Source of the DNA: Celerinatantimonas yamalensis
Lineage (GTDB): Bacteria; Pseudomonadota; Gammaproteobacteria; Enterobacterales; Celerinatantimonadaceae
Direction of reading: 5' to 3'
DNA: 64,000 bases
Assembly: GCF_046054155.1 (NCBI RefSeq)
Contig: NZ_JBEQCT010000001.1
Location: 558,001-622,000 of the forward strand
Part shown: positions 37,398-45,956 of the stretch, piece by piece
How positions within the stretch are numbered: the stretch's first letter is position 1
Layout: each line of letters opens with the position of its first letter
The notes under the pieces: model-generated
Database searches by the model: none
What the model saw: only the letters and a program-made list of their open reading frames with translations
What the model was told of the DNA's origin: nothing
Program-made: the position numbers and the translations under genes

Positions 37398-37986
37398 AGA
37401 CCGCGCTGAGTAATTCAACTCCCTCATTGGTGAGGAATTCGACTAATCGAATTAAAGGCAAACCAATAAGTGTATTCGGGTCATTACCTCGAAGAGCCTC
37501 AAATAAAACGATTCCACTCCCTTCGCTTTTGAAGCTACCGGCACAGTCCAAAGGACGTTCAATTGCAACGTAACGACGGATGAGTTGTTCACTGAGCTGG
37601 CGAAATTGCACATCAAATGTTTCGACCCGTTGTTGCAAGTGTTGAGTCTGAGTATTCAACAAGGCCAAACCAGTAAAAAAGCGAACCGTTTGACCACTTG
37701 CTTGCCTAAGTTGTTCAATCGCGTTATCCACTGAGTGTGGTTTTCCTAAAATATGGCCATTTATTGCGCAAACTTGATCACTACCAATAATAAGATGATT
37801 TGGGTAATTAACAGCAAGCGCCTGCGCTTTTCCAACAGCTAATCTCACGACGAGTTCACTGGCTGATTCGCCAGCAAAAGGTGACTCATCAATATCAGGC
37901 GAAACACTTTTAAATGAAATGGCTATTTTTTTGAGTAACTGTTGGCGATATTTTGAACTAGATGCAAGAATAATTGAAGGATACAT
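37396..37986 (-). CDS. yceF: Maf-family nucleoside triphosphate pyrophosphatase YceF
   Basis: A 196-residue house-cleaning phosphatase; YceF prefers 7-methyl-GTP. Motifs: ILASSSKYRQQLL, SPDIDESP, LAVGKAQALA, IIGSDQVC and CAGSFKSEGSGIVLFE. In the same place as in E. coli, divergent from yceD. Confidence 0.94.
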   Translation of the reverse strand: MYPSIILASSSKYRQQLLKKIAISFKSVSPDIDESPFAGESASELVVRLAVGKAQALAVNYPNHLIIGSDQVCAINGHILGKPHSVDNAIEQLRQASGQTVRFFTGLALLNTQTQHLQQRVETFDVQFRQLSEQLIRRYVAIERPLDCAGSFKSEGSGIVLFEALRGNDPNTLIGLPLIRLVEFLTNEGVELLSAV

Positions 37987-38078
37987 AATTTGCTCTCGCT
38001 ATTTGGGAAGGGCAATTGTAAACTCTGCAACTTCAATTAGCGAGAGCTTGTAATGTTGCTGGTTTTCATTAAAATCCT

Positions 38079-38107
38079 TTGACTATCAGCCTCTCTAACT
38101 ATATGAT
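38079..38107 (+). promoter_or_regulatory. Sigma-70 promoter of the yceD-rpmF-plsX unit
   Basis: TTGACT (38079-38084), 17 bases, then TATGAT (38102-38107). Both hexamers match consensus at five of six positions with optimal spacing. A GC-rich discriminator (GCGCGCC) follows, typical of growth-rate controlled promoters. The start site should fall near 38114, only about three bases before the yceD ATG. Confidence 0.85.
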
Positions 38108-38116
38108 GCGCGCCTT

Positions 38117-38647
38117 ATGCAAAAGGTTAAATTACCGGTTGAGGTTGAAGCATTCCGAGCGGCGAAACGCCGATTGGATTATCACGGCATCTTACCTAAA
38201 GGACAGATGCTGCGATTAGCACAAGCAACTTCAGCTGTAAATATAGATGCTAACGCTTGGATTCGCTTTGATATTGACTCGCAAGGGTTATCTGTGATGA
38301 CAGGCACGGCAAGCACCGAAGTGACATTGGTTTGTCAGCGTTGTAGGGAAGAGTTTGTTCTACCACTTAATGTTGAATTCCAATACTCTCCGGTAACAGA
38401 CAAGCAGCCGATGGAAGAACTTCCGGAAGCGTATGAACCGCTTGAGTTAGATGAAAATAGCGAGTTTAATCTTCATGAGGTACTTGAAGACGAATTTTTG
38501 ATCGCGTTACCATTGATTGCAATGCATTCAATTGACGAGTGTAAAGTTCAAGAGCAAGTCCAAACGTTTGGTAAGCTAGCAACTCAAGAAGAGAGTACGC
38601 AGTCCAATCCATTTGCTATTTTACAAAGTTTAAAAAAAGATAATTAG
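38117..38647 (+). CDS. yceD: Large ribosomal RNA subunit accumulation protein YceD
   Basis: A 176-residue DUF177 protein with MQKVKLPVEVEAFRAAKRRLDYHG, the cysteine pair CQRCREEF and LPEAYEPLELDENSEFNL. Needed for normal 23S rRNA levels in E. coli. The start is conserved, yet there is no Shine-Dalgarno and the promoter's predicted start site lies almost at the ATG, implying a near-leaderless mRNA. First gene of the ribosome/lipid unit, 11 bases before rpmF. Confidence 0.93.
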   Translation: MQKVKLPVEVEAFRAAKRRLDYHGILPKGQMLRLAQATSAVNIDANAWIRFDIDSQGLSVMTGTASTEVTLVCQRCREEFVLPLNVEFQYSPVTDKQPMEELPEAYEPLELDENSEFNLHEVLEDEFLIALPLIAMHSIDECKVQEQVQTFGKLATQEESTQSNPFAILQSLKKDN

Positions 38648-38658
38648 GAGAAAGGGTC

Positions 38659-38832
38659 ATGGCCGTTCAACAAAACCGTAAAACCCGTTCTAAGCGTGGC
38701 ATGCGTCGTTCACATGATGCAATCACTAACAATGCTGCACTGAGCGTTGACAAAACTACTGGCGAAACTCATCGTCGTCATCACGTAACTGCTGATGGCT
38801 ACTATCGTGGCCAGAAAGTTATCAATAAGTAA
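38659..38832 (+). CDS. rpmF: 50S ribosomal protein L32
   Basis: A 57-residue ribosomal protein, MAVQQNRKTRSKRGMRRSHDA at the N-terminus, ending YYRGQKVINK. Lacks the zinc-ribbon cysteines, as in the gammaproteobacterial form. Strong ribosome site AGGAGAAAGGG. Coupling of L32 with plsX and fab genes is conserved. Confidence 0.97.
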   Translation: MAVQQNRKTRSKRGMRRSHDAITNNAALSVDKTTGETHRRHHVTADGYYRGQKVINK

Positions 38833-38842
38833 GGCGACATCA

Positions 38843-39868
38843 TTGCAACGTCTAACGTTGGCGTTAGATGCGATGGGGGGAGATTCTGGCCCCCCAGTTG
38901 TTGTCCCCGCAGCCAAACAGGCTTTAGAGAATTATCCATATCTTACGCTTCGACTTATCGGAGATCGTGAGCAGCTTATTCCCCTCATCCACCACTATCA
39001 TCTTGAAGATGAGACTCGTCTGAGTATTGTGCATACAGTTCAGATGATAGCCCCTGAAGATAAGCCACTTAAAATTTTGCGCACTCGACGAAACTCCTCA
39101 ATGGGATTATCTCTACAGATGGTTGCTGATGGAGAGGCTGATGCTTGCGTTAGCGCCGGTCATACCGGTGCGTTAGTGGCATTATCACATGCAATTTTAA
39201 AAGTATTGCCCGGTATAGAGCGGCCAGCACTGGTCAGTTCAATTCCTAATCGACGAGGACGACAAACTCTGATGCTTGATCTAGGGGCTAACTCAACGTG
39301 TAGTTCTCATCTATTACATCAGTTTGCGCTGATGGGAATGGTGTTGGTTCAGACCCTTTGGCACATTAACAATCCTAAAATTGCACTATTGAATATCGGC
39401 AGCGAATCGATCAAAGGAAATGATGCGATTCGCCAAGCAGGGCGTCTATTGACACAAACTTCATCGTTAAATTATCAAGGGTTTATTGAAGGCAACCAAA
39501 TCTTTGATGGTGATGTAGATGTCATTGTCAGTGATGGCTTCTCAGGGAATATTGCACTTAAAACCGCTGAAGGAACTGCTGAATTTTTGCTCTATTCGTT
39601 TCGAAAAATGCTACCTCAAAGCCCACTGAAGCGATTCATTATGACTTGGCTGATGCCAAATTTTCAGCGACAACTTTCACAGCTTACCCCCCAAAAACAT
39701 AATGGCGCATGTATGCTAGGCCTTCGCGGTGTTGTGATCAAAAGTCATGGTCGAGCTGACAGCGAAGCTTTTTTTCAAGCAATCAGTGAGGCACTGGTTC
39801 AATCTCAGCTCAATATTCCTCAATTAATTGGTCAACAGATCCCTAAATTTTTATCAGAAATTGGCTAA
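38843..39868 (+). CDS. plsX: Phosphate acyltransferase PlsX
   Basis: A 341-residue enzyme that makes acyl-phosphate from acyl-ACP for phospholipid synthesis. Motifs: LTLALDAMGGDSGP, VSAGHTGALVAL, ALLNIGSESIKGND, VIVSDGFSGNIALKTAEG and NGACMLGLRGVVIKSHG. It starts at TTG with AAGGCG upstream; longer ATG starts in this frame lie inside rpmF. The next gene is fabD rather than fabH. Confidence 0.94.
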   Translation: MQRLTLALDAMGGDSGPPVVVPAAKQALENYPYLTLRLIGDREQLIPLIHHYHLEDETRLSIVHTVQMIAPEDKPLKILRTRRNSSMGLSLQMVADGEADACVSAGHTGALVALSHAILKVLPGIERPALVSSIPNRRGRQTLMLDLGANSTCSSHLLHQFALMGMVLVQTLWHINNPKIALLNIGSESIKGNDAIRQAGRLLTQTSSLNYQGFIEGNQIFDGDVDVIVSDGFSGNIALKTAEGTAEFLLYSFRKMLPQSPLKRFIMTWLMPNFQRQLSQLTPQKHNGACMLGLRGVVIKSHGRADSEAFFQAISEALVQSQLNIPQLIGQQIPKFLSEIG

Positions 39869-40051
39869 TTATAGGATTTAACGTCTTAATTGGATGATTA
39901 TTGCTCGTTTGTTGCTATGGATGTATGGATCATGCTTGGGAAGTGACGCTTAAGCCGTTATACTTGCCTGCATTAAATTTGAATTCGTGAATGATACCTG
40001 CAAAAGCTAACACAAGGCTTACAGGTAACACTAACGATATAGGAACCTTAT
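39869..40051 (+). other. plsX-fabD spacer where fabH is usually found
   Basis: 183 bases without a coding frame. In enterobacteria and Vibrio a fabH of about 950 bases occupies this junction. No KAS III fragment (for example the AxxCAGF-type active site) can be seen. The end carries the fabD ribosome site TAGGAACC. Confidence 0.6.
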
Positions 40052-40990
40052 ATGTCAAATTTCGCTTTTGTATTTCCTGGACAAGGCTCTCAGAGCGTTG
40101 GGATGTTATCAGAGTTTGCTCAAACAAATGTAATTGTTCAGCAAACATTTCAACAAGCCTCTGATGCACTAGGTTACAATATTGGCTATATTATAGAACA
40201 AGGGCCAGCGGAAAAACTGAATGATACCTCTGTCACACAACCCGCGTTACTAGCTTGCTCAGTTGCGTTGTGGCGAGTTTGGCAAGACCGTGTCGACTTG
40301 AAACCTTCGTTTCTAGCCGGCCATAGTTTAGGTGAATACTCGGCACTCACTTGTGCGGGTGTAATTAATTTTGCTGATGCTATACGCTTAGTTGAGCTGC
40401 GTGGGCAACTCATGCAGCAAGCGGTTCCTGTCGGCATAGGGGCCATGTCAGCGATTATTGGTTTAGATAATTCACGGATTATTGAAGTCTGCGAACAAGC
40501 CGCTCAAGGTGAAATTGTCACCGCGGTTAACTTTAATTCACCCGGCCAAGTTGTGATTGCTGGTAATAGAGCCGCGGTAGAGCGAGCGAATATTTTATGC
40601 AAAGAAGCAGGAGCTAAACGCGCATTGCCGTTACCTGTTAGCGTGCCTTCGCATTGTGAATTGATGCGACCTGCAGCAGAAAAATTAGCAGACAAACTTG
40701 ATAGTATTGTGTTTAATACACCTTTATTTAAAGTCATCCATAATTATAATGTGGCAATATCAAGTGATGCCGAGCAGATCAAAGAAGCGTTGATTAAACA
40801 GCTTTATAGTCCAGTACGTTGGACTGAAACAGTTGAGTTGATGGCTAATGAAGGTGTTTCTTCGCTGGTTGAATGTGGCCCTGGAAAAGTACTTGCGGGT
40901 TTAACAAAACGTATTAATAAGCAATTATCAGCAATTTCGATCAATGATAGTGCATCACTAGATGCGGCTGTCGATCTGATTTCAAAATAA
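40052..40990 (+). CDS. fabD: Malonyl CoA-acyl carrier protein transacylase
   Basis: A 312-residue enzyme that transfers malonyl from CoA to ACP. FAFVFPGQGSQSVGM at the N-terminus, the nucleophile Ser in LAGHSLGEYSALTCAG near residue 92, the partner His in VSVPSHCELM and the oxyanion Gln in PGQGSQ are intact. Cytoplasmic, in the fab cluster. Confidence 0.97.
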   Translation: MSNFAFVFPGQGSQSVGMLSEFAQTNVIVQQTFQQASDALGYNIGYIIEQGPAEKLNDTSVTQPALLACSVALWRVWQDRVDLKPSFLAGHSLGEYSALTCAGVINFADAIRLVELRGQLMQQAVPVGIGAMSAIIGLDNSRIIEVCEQAAQGEIVTAVNFNSPGQVVIAGNRAAVERANILCKEAGAKRALPLPVSVPSHCELMRPAAEKLADKLDSIVFNTPLFKVIHNYNVAISSDAEQIKEALIKQLYSPVRWTETVELMANEGVSSLVECGPGKVLAGLTKRINKQLSAISINDSASLDAAVDLISK

Positions 40991-41002
40991 GGGTAATCAA
41001 CG

Positions 41003-41737
41003 ATGTCATTGAGCGGTAAAATCGCACTCGTGACCGGAGCAAGTCGCGGTATAGGTCAAGCCATTGCAGTTGAACTACTACACCGAGGCGCTACCGTCAT
41101 TGGAACAGCTACATCTGAGTCAGGCGCACAAGCTATCAGCGCGTACTTAGAAGAGCAGGGACAAGGGATGGTATTAAATGTCACAGATGACGACTCTATC
41201 AGCCAGTTATTTGGTCAAATCAAAGAAAAATTTGGCGATATCGATATCCTCGTGAATAATGCTGGTATCACGCGTGATAATTTGATGATGCGGATGAAAG
41301 ATGAAGAGTGGGACGATATTATCGCCACCAACTTGACCTCTGTATTCAAATTATCAAAAGCTGTGTTACGAGCTATGATGAAACAACGAGCGGGACGTAT
41401 CATTAATATCGGTTCGGTCGTCGGCTCCATGGGGAATGCAGGACAAGTCAACTATTCAGCCGCCAAGGCTGGCGTGTTAGGCTTCACTCGTTCAATGGCT
41501 AAGGAAGTGGCTTCTCGTGGAATTACAGTGAATGCCATTGCCCCGGGATTTATTGAAACAGATATGACTCGTGAACTGGATGAAGGACAGCGTGAGGCAA
41601 TTTTAACTCAGGTGCCAATGAATCGACTTGGCACACCAGAAGAAATTGCCAAAGTAGTTGCCTTCTTAGCCTGCGATGATGCAGCATATATTACTGGTGA
41701 AACGATTCATGTGAATGGTGGTATGTACATGGCTTAA
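41003..41737 (+). CDS. fabG: 3-oxoacyl-ACP reductase FabG
   Basis: A 244-residue NADPH-dependent short-chain dehydrogenase. Cofactor motif GASRGIGQA, NNAGITRDNLMMRMKD, catalytic Ser in IGSVVGSMGN and YSAAKAG (Tyr and Lys), then NAIAPGFIETDMT. It lies 12 bases after fabD. Confidence 0.98.
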   Translation: MSLSGKIALVTGASRGIGQAIAVELLHRGATVIGTATSESGAQAISAYLEEQGQGMVLNVTDDDSISQLFGQIKEKFGDIDILVNNAGITRDNLMMRMKDEEWDDIIATNLTSVFKLSKAVLRAMMKQRAGRIINIGSVVGSMGNAGQVNYSAAKAGVLGFTRSMAKEVASRGITVNAIAPGFIETDMTRELDEGQREAILTQVPMNRLGTPEEIAKVVAFLACDDAAYITGETIHVNGGMYMA

Positions 41738-41887
41738 TTACAGAAAAAGTGATTAAGTATTATATTTACTATTGTAATCAGTGAAAAATCGCGTAATTGA
41801 TCATGCAACGGGGGTTGCAACTTTCCGCGGTTTGAATACACTATCGCAACGACGCAAAAGCGTATTATACAAAGGAAAATTATTGTC

Positions 41888-42124
41888 ATGAGCACAATTG
41901 AAGAACGTGTAAAGAAGATTATCATCGAACAGCTTGGTGTTGGTGAAGATGAAGTTAAGTCAGAAGCATCATTCGTTGATGATCTAGGTGCAGATTCTTT
42001 GGATACAGTTGAGTTAGTTATGGCTCTGGAAGAAGAGTTTGATACTGAAATTCCAGACGAAGAAGCAGAAAAAATCACTACCGTTCAATCAGCGATTGAT
42101 TACATTCTTGCTAACCAAGACTAA
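41888..42124 (+). CDS. acpP: Acyl carrier protein
   Basis: A 78-residue ACP. The phosphopantetheine Ser is in DDLGADSLDTVELVMALEEEF. Acidic four-helix protein, almost identical to E. coli. The 150 bases before it likely hold a separate acpP promoter; a possible TATTAT -10 lies near 41863-41868. The ribosome site is AAGGAAA. Confidence 0.98.
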   Translation: MSTIEERVKKIIIEQLGVGEDEVKSEASFVDDLGADSLDTVELVMALEEEFDTEIPDEEAEKITTVQSAIDYILANQD

Positions 42125-42130
42125 TCTTCT

Positions 42131-42157
42131 AAAACAGGTGGCATAGCTGCCTGTTTT
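42131..42157 (+). terminator. Hairpin between acpP and fabF
   Basis: AAAACAGG and CCTGTTTT arms with inner GC pairs, followed by AATTT. It lies eight bases after acpP; a partial terminator that would keep acpP expression above fabF. Confidence 0.65.
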
Positions 42158-42203
42158 AATTTCTACCTACTATTTTTTAATTCCCGTTTCTGGAGGCTAA
42201 TCT

Positions 42204-43436
42204 GTGACAAAACGCAGAGTGGTTGTAACCGGCATTGGCATGCTATCGCCGGTAGGAAATACGGCAGAAGATTCTTGGAAAGCTCTTCTAGCAGGCCAAA
42301 GTGGTATCGGACCCATTGAGCATTTCGATACAGAGGCCTTTCCGACTCGTTTCGCCGGTTTGGTGAAAAATTTCGAGGCTGATAAATATATTGCCAAGAA
42401 AGATCAACGCAAAATGGATCTCTTTATTCAGTATGGTATTGCTGCAGGCCTAATGGCGATAGAAGATGCAGCTCTTGAAATTACCGATGACAATGCTGAA
42501 CGAATAGGGGTATCAATTGGTTCAGGAATTGGTGGTTTAGGGCTCATTGAGCAGAACCATACCAATTTTATGAACCATGGACCTCGTAAAATTAGTCCAT
42601 TTTTTGTTCCGTCTACCATTATTAATATGGTCTCAGGTCATTTATCAATTAAAACTGGTATGAAAGGCCCGAATATCGCTATAACGACAGCCTGTACAAC
42701 AGGTACTCATTCTATCGGTATGGCGGCTCGAATGATTTCTTACGGTGATGCAGATGTGATGGTCGCCGGTGGGGCAGAAAAAGCATCGACACAGCTTGGT
42801 ATGGGGGGATTTGCAGCTGCTCGAGCACTGAGTAGTCGCAATGATGACCCGCAAGCGGCCAGTCGTCCTTGGGATAAAGATCGTGACGGCTTTGTACTGG
42901 GTGATGGGGCTGGTGTTTTAGTACTTGAGGAATACGAAGGTGCTAAAGCTCGTGGTGCGAAAATCTATGCCGAACTAGTTGGCTTTGGTATGAGCGCTGA
43001 TGCCTATCATATCACCGCACCTTCTGGTGATGGTGCGGTGTTGGCGATGCGAAATGCATTGAAAGATGCAGGCGTTGAGCCTTCAGCCGTTGATTATATT
43101 AATGCCCATGGCACATCGACTCCTACGGGTGATATATCTGAAAACAATGCAGTGAAAAAAGTCTTTGGTGAACATGCTTATAAATTATTAGTGAGCTCAA
43201 CCAAATCGATGACCGGTCATCTATTAGGTGCGGCTGGCGCGATAGAAGCAATCATCTCTGTACTGGCACTGCGTGATCAAATAGCACCACCTACAATTAA
43301 TTTGGATCATCCAGATGAAGGGTGCGATTTAGATTATGTAGCAGGTAAAGCACGTAAAGCCGAACTGGAATACACATTATCGAATTCTTTCGGTTTTGGT
43401 GGTACCAATGGCTCTCTGTTGTTTAAGAAAATCTAA
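42204..43436 (+). CDS. fabF: 3-oxoacyl-ACP synthase II (KAS II)
   Basis: A 410-residue condensing enzyme for chain elongation and temperature control of unsaturation. Catalytic Cys in ITTACTTGTHSIG near residue 164, His in YINAHGTSTPTGD and STKSMTGHLLGAAGA, and the C-terminal NSFGFGGTNGSLLF loop. The start is GTG with TGGAGG upstream. Confidence 0.97.
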   Translation: MTKRRVVVTGIGMLSPVGNTAEDSWKALLAGQSGIGPIEHFDTEAFPTRFAGLVKNFEADKYIAKKDQRKMDLFIQYGIAAGLMAIEDAALEITDDNAERIGVSIGSGIGGLGLIEQNHTNFMNHGPRKISPFFVPSTIINMVSGHLSIKTGMKGPNIAITTACTTGTHSIGMAARMISYGDADVMVAGGAEKASTQLGMGGFAAARALSSRNDDPQAASRPWDKDRDGFVLGDGAGVLVLEEYEGAKARGAKIYAELVGFGMSADAYHITAPSGDGAVLAMRNALKDAGVEPSAVDYINAHGTSTPTGDISENNAVKKVFGEHAYKLLVSSTKSMTGHLLGAAGAIEAIISVLALRDQIAPPTINLDHPDEGCDLDYVAGKARKAELEYTLSNSFGFGGTNGSLLFKKI

Positions 43437-43456
43437 TCACTCCGTTGATTGAGCTT

Positions 43457-43493
43457 AAAGCCCGATGCCGTTAACATGGCATCGGGTTTTTTT
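43457..43493 (+). terminator. Rho-independent terminator after fabF
   Basis: AAAGCCCGATGCC and GGCATCGGGTTT arms with a nine-base loop, then a seven-T run. It separates the fab genes from the pabC-mltG-tmk-holB-tatD unit. Confidence 0.92.
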
Positions 43494-43519
43494 ATGATCT
43501 CACACAGAGGACAAACAAC

Positions 43520-44338
43520 TTGGGTGATTGTTGGATCAATGGAAAACTAGGTGAACAGCTAAGCGTCTTTGATCGCGGTTGCATGTTTGGTGATGGTTTT
43601 TTTACCACGATGGCGGTGCGTAATAGTCAAGTTGAGTTATTCCAGCAGCATCAATACCGAGTCAAACAAAGTTTAATGCGACTTGCTATATCGGTTGATG
43701 AATCTTTCATTTGGTCTTTCATCCAAAAGCGTGCGCAAAATTTGGTTCAAGGTGGTCTAAAGCTAGTCATCACGCGTGGGCAGGGAGAGCAAGGTTATCA
43801 GTTGCCCAGTCAAGTTAATCCACAATGGATTGTTTCATCGTTTGCACCTATCAGCCGTTATGAGCGTTGGCAAATTGAAGGGATTCGCTTAGGTGTTGCT
43901 CGGACAAAACTGGCAGTAGGGCATATCTATAGTGATCTAAAAACACTGAACCGTTTAGAACAAATCGCTATAAAATGTGAATTAGATCAAAGTGTTGATG
44001 ATTTAATCGTACTTGATCACTTTGATCATGTGGTAGAGGCAAGTGCCGCCAATTTATTTTGGCGCAAAGGGCAGATTCTTTATACACCCACGCTTAAGCA
44101 CGCGGGCATCCATGGTGCTATGCGGCAATATCTTTTATCGCTATTATTAAGCGAGCCTGAGTTTGTTGATTTACACCTGCAGCAAGGGCAATTTTCACTG
44201 ACAGATGTCATGCTTGCTGATGAAATTTGGTTGACAAACAGTTTGCTACCGATTGTGCCCGTTGCATGGTTCAATGGTTCATCTTTCTCTGATTTTTCAT
44301 GTAGTCATCGACTATTACGCCATATGGGGTATCTATAG
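43520..44338 (+). CDS. pabC: Aminodeoxychorismate lyase
   Basis: A 272-residue fold-type IV PLP enzyme that makes p-aminobenzoate for folate. N-terminal CWINGKLGEQLSVFDRGCMFGDGFFTTM, PLP Lys in DLKTLNRLEQIAIKCE, EASAANLFWRKG and DEIWLTNSLLPIVPV. The start is TTG with AGAGGA upstream. The stop shares a base with the mltG GTG. Confidence 0.94.
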   Translation: MGDCWINGKLGEQLSVFDRGCMFGDGFFTTMAVRNSQVELFQQHQYRVKQSLMRLAISVDESFIWSFIQKRAQNLVQGGLKLVITRGQGEQGYQLPSQVNPQWIVSSFAPISRYERWQIEGIRLGVARTKLAVGHIYSDLKTLNRLEQIAIKCELDQSVDDLIVLDHFDHVVEASAANLFWRKGQILYTPTLKHAGIHGAMRQYLLSLLLSEPEFVDLHLQQGQFSLTDVMLADEIWLTNSLLPIVPVAWFNGSSFSDFSCSHRLLRHMGYL

Positions 44339-45336
44339 TGATTTTTCGTAAAAGCAGTTATTCACTCATCGGGGGAATAATTGCTTTACTCGTGATTACG
44401 GGTTATCAAACATATCAATACGCAGAGCAACTATGGAATCACCGCGTATTAGATAAACAGCAACTTTACACGCTCAAGGAAAATACACGCCTCATTGATG
44501 TATTTGAGCAATTACACCCCTTAGCCCCACAGCAACGATTTGTGCTAAAAGGATGGTTACGACTGTATCCTCAGTTGGCTAAAATTAAGGCTGGGACCTA
44601 CCAGTTGCCAGCACAAGCAAGTTTTGCAAAAATAGCCGCTATACTGCGCTCTGGGAATGTCTACCAATACCATATCACATTCGTTGACGGCGAAACGATG
44701 ACCCAATGGTGGCAGCAATTACAACAAGCCCCTGGTATCAAGATAAATCAAGCATCTCTGACACAGGTGACAGCTGAACTGGGCTTTTCTAATGGAAATA
44801 TGGAAGGCTGGTTACTTCCAGAAACGTATTATTACACGCAAGGCACGACCGCTGAGGCACTTTTAAATCGGGCATATCAAGCAATGAGGCAATTTTTGGC
44901 TCAAACTTGGCAAACACGAAAAGCGGGGCTACCTATTCGGTCACCTTACCAATTATTAGTTCTTGCTTCTATTATTGAAAAAGAAACGGGTGAAGTAGAA
45001 GAGATGCCGAAAGTTGCATCAGTATTTGTCAATCGCCTCCATCAACATATGCGGTTACAATCAGATCCAACCGTTATCTATGGGCTAGGGGATGCTTATA
45101 CGGGTAATTTAACCCGAGCCAATCTCAGACAGAAAACGCGCTACAACACTTATGTCATCTATGGATTACCGCCAACACCTATTGCCATGCCAGGACGATC
45201 TGCGATTCAAGCCGCGGCTCATCCGGCAAATACAAATTACTATTATTTTGTTGCTGATGGCAGTGGTGGTCATCATTTTTCAGTCAACTTGCAAGAACAT
45301 AATCAAGCAGTTAGGAAATATATTTTAAAACGATGA
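44338..45336 (+). CDS. mltG: Endolytic murein transglycosylase MltG
   Basis: A 332-residue inner membrane enzyme with one N-terminal membrane helix (residues about 8-25). It cleaves nascent glycan strands and so terminates peptidoglycan chains. The catalytic Glu is in LASIIEKETG; other blocks are LPETYYYTQGTTA, VFVNRLHQHMRLQSDPTVIYGLG and YNTYVIYGLPPTPIAMPG. GTG start, one-base overlap with pabC. Confidence 0.95.
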   Translation: MIFRKSSYSLIGGIIALLVITGYQTYQYAEQLWNHRVLDKQQLYTLKENTRLIDVFEQLHPLAPQQRFVLKGWLRLYPQLAKIKAGTYQLPAQASFAKIAAILRSGNVYQYHITFVDGETMTQWWQQLQQAPGIKINQASLTQVTAELGFSNGNMEGWLLPETYYYTQGTTAEALLNRAYQAMRQFLAQTWQTRKAGLPIRSPYQLLVLASIIEKETGEVEEMPKVASVFVNRLHQHMRLQSDPTVIYGLGDAYTGNLTRANLRQKTRYNTYVIYGLPPTPIAMPGRSAIQAAAHPANTNYYYFVADGSGGHHFSVNLQEHNQAVRKYILKR

Positions 45337-45956
45337 ATGCCCAATTTATTGTCATTGAAGGGCTCGAAGGAGCCGGTAAAAGTTCAGCGGTTGAGACAGT
45401 TAAGTCTTGGCTATCAACACACCAACAAAACTACATCACCACTCGGGAACCCGGAGGAACGCCTTTGGCTGAGCAATTACGCGATATTCTTAAATATTAT
45501 CAAGACGAAGTGATCACAACACAAAGTGAGCTTTTATTGATGTATGCTGCGCGCAGTCAACTGGTTGAAAATGTCATCAAGCCAGCCCTTAGACAAGGAC
45601 AATGGGTCTTAGGCGATCGACACGATTTAAGCTCAAGAGCTTATCAAGGCGGGGGACGTCAAATCCCTATGACCACCCTTGATCAACTTCGAGAGTTAAC
45701 ATTAGGTGATTTTCGCCCTGATTTGACCCTCTATCTAGATATTGACCCAAAAGTTGGACTCGCTAGAGCTAAAGCACGTGGTGATTTAGATAGAATAGAG
45801 CAACAACAGCAGGCATTTTTTGAACGCGCACGCAGCGTCTATCTAGATGAGTTTGAACGCGATCAAACCATCATTAAAATTGACGCCTCTTTGCCATTTT
45901 TGATGGTACAAGACATGATTACTCAAGCTTTAGATACTTTTTTTAGCCATGAATAA
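45333..45956 (+). CDS. tmk: Thymidylate kinase
   Basis: A 207-residue kinase converting dTMP to dTDP. P-loop EGLEGAGKSSAVE, TREPGGTPLAEQLR, DRHDLSSRAYQGGGR and the LID segment ARGDLDRIE. Overlaps mltG by four bases and holB by eight. Confidence 0.96.
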   Translation: MNAQFIVIEGLEGAGKSSAVETVKSWLSTHQQNYITTREPGGTPLAEQLRDILKYYQDEVITTQSELLLMYAARSQLVENVIKPALRQGQWVLGDRHDLSSRAYQGGGRQIPMTTLDQLRELTLGDFRPDLTLYLDIDPKVGLARAKARGDLDRIEQQQQAFFERARSVYLDEFERDQTIIKIDASLPFLMVQDMITQALDTFFSHE

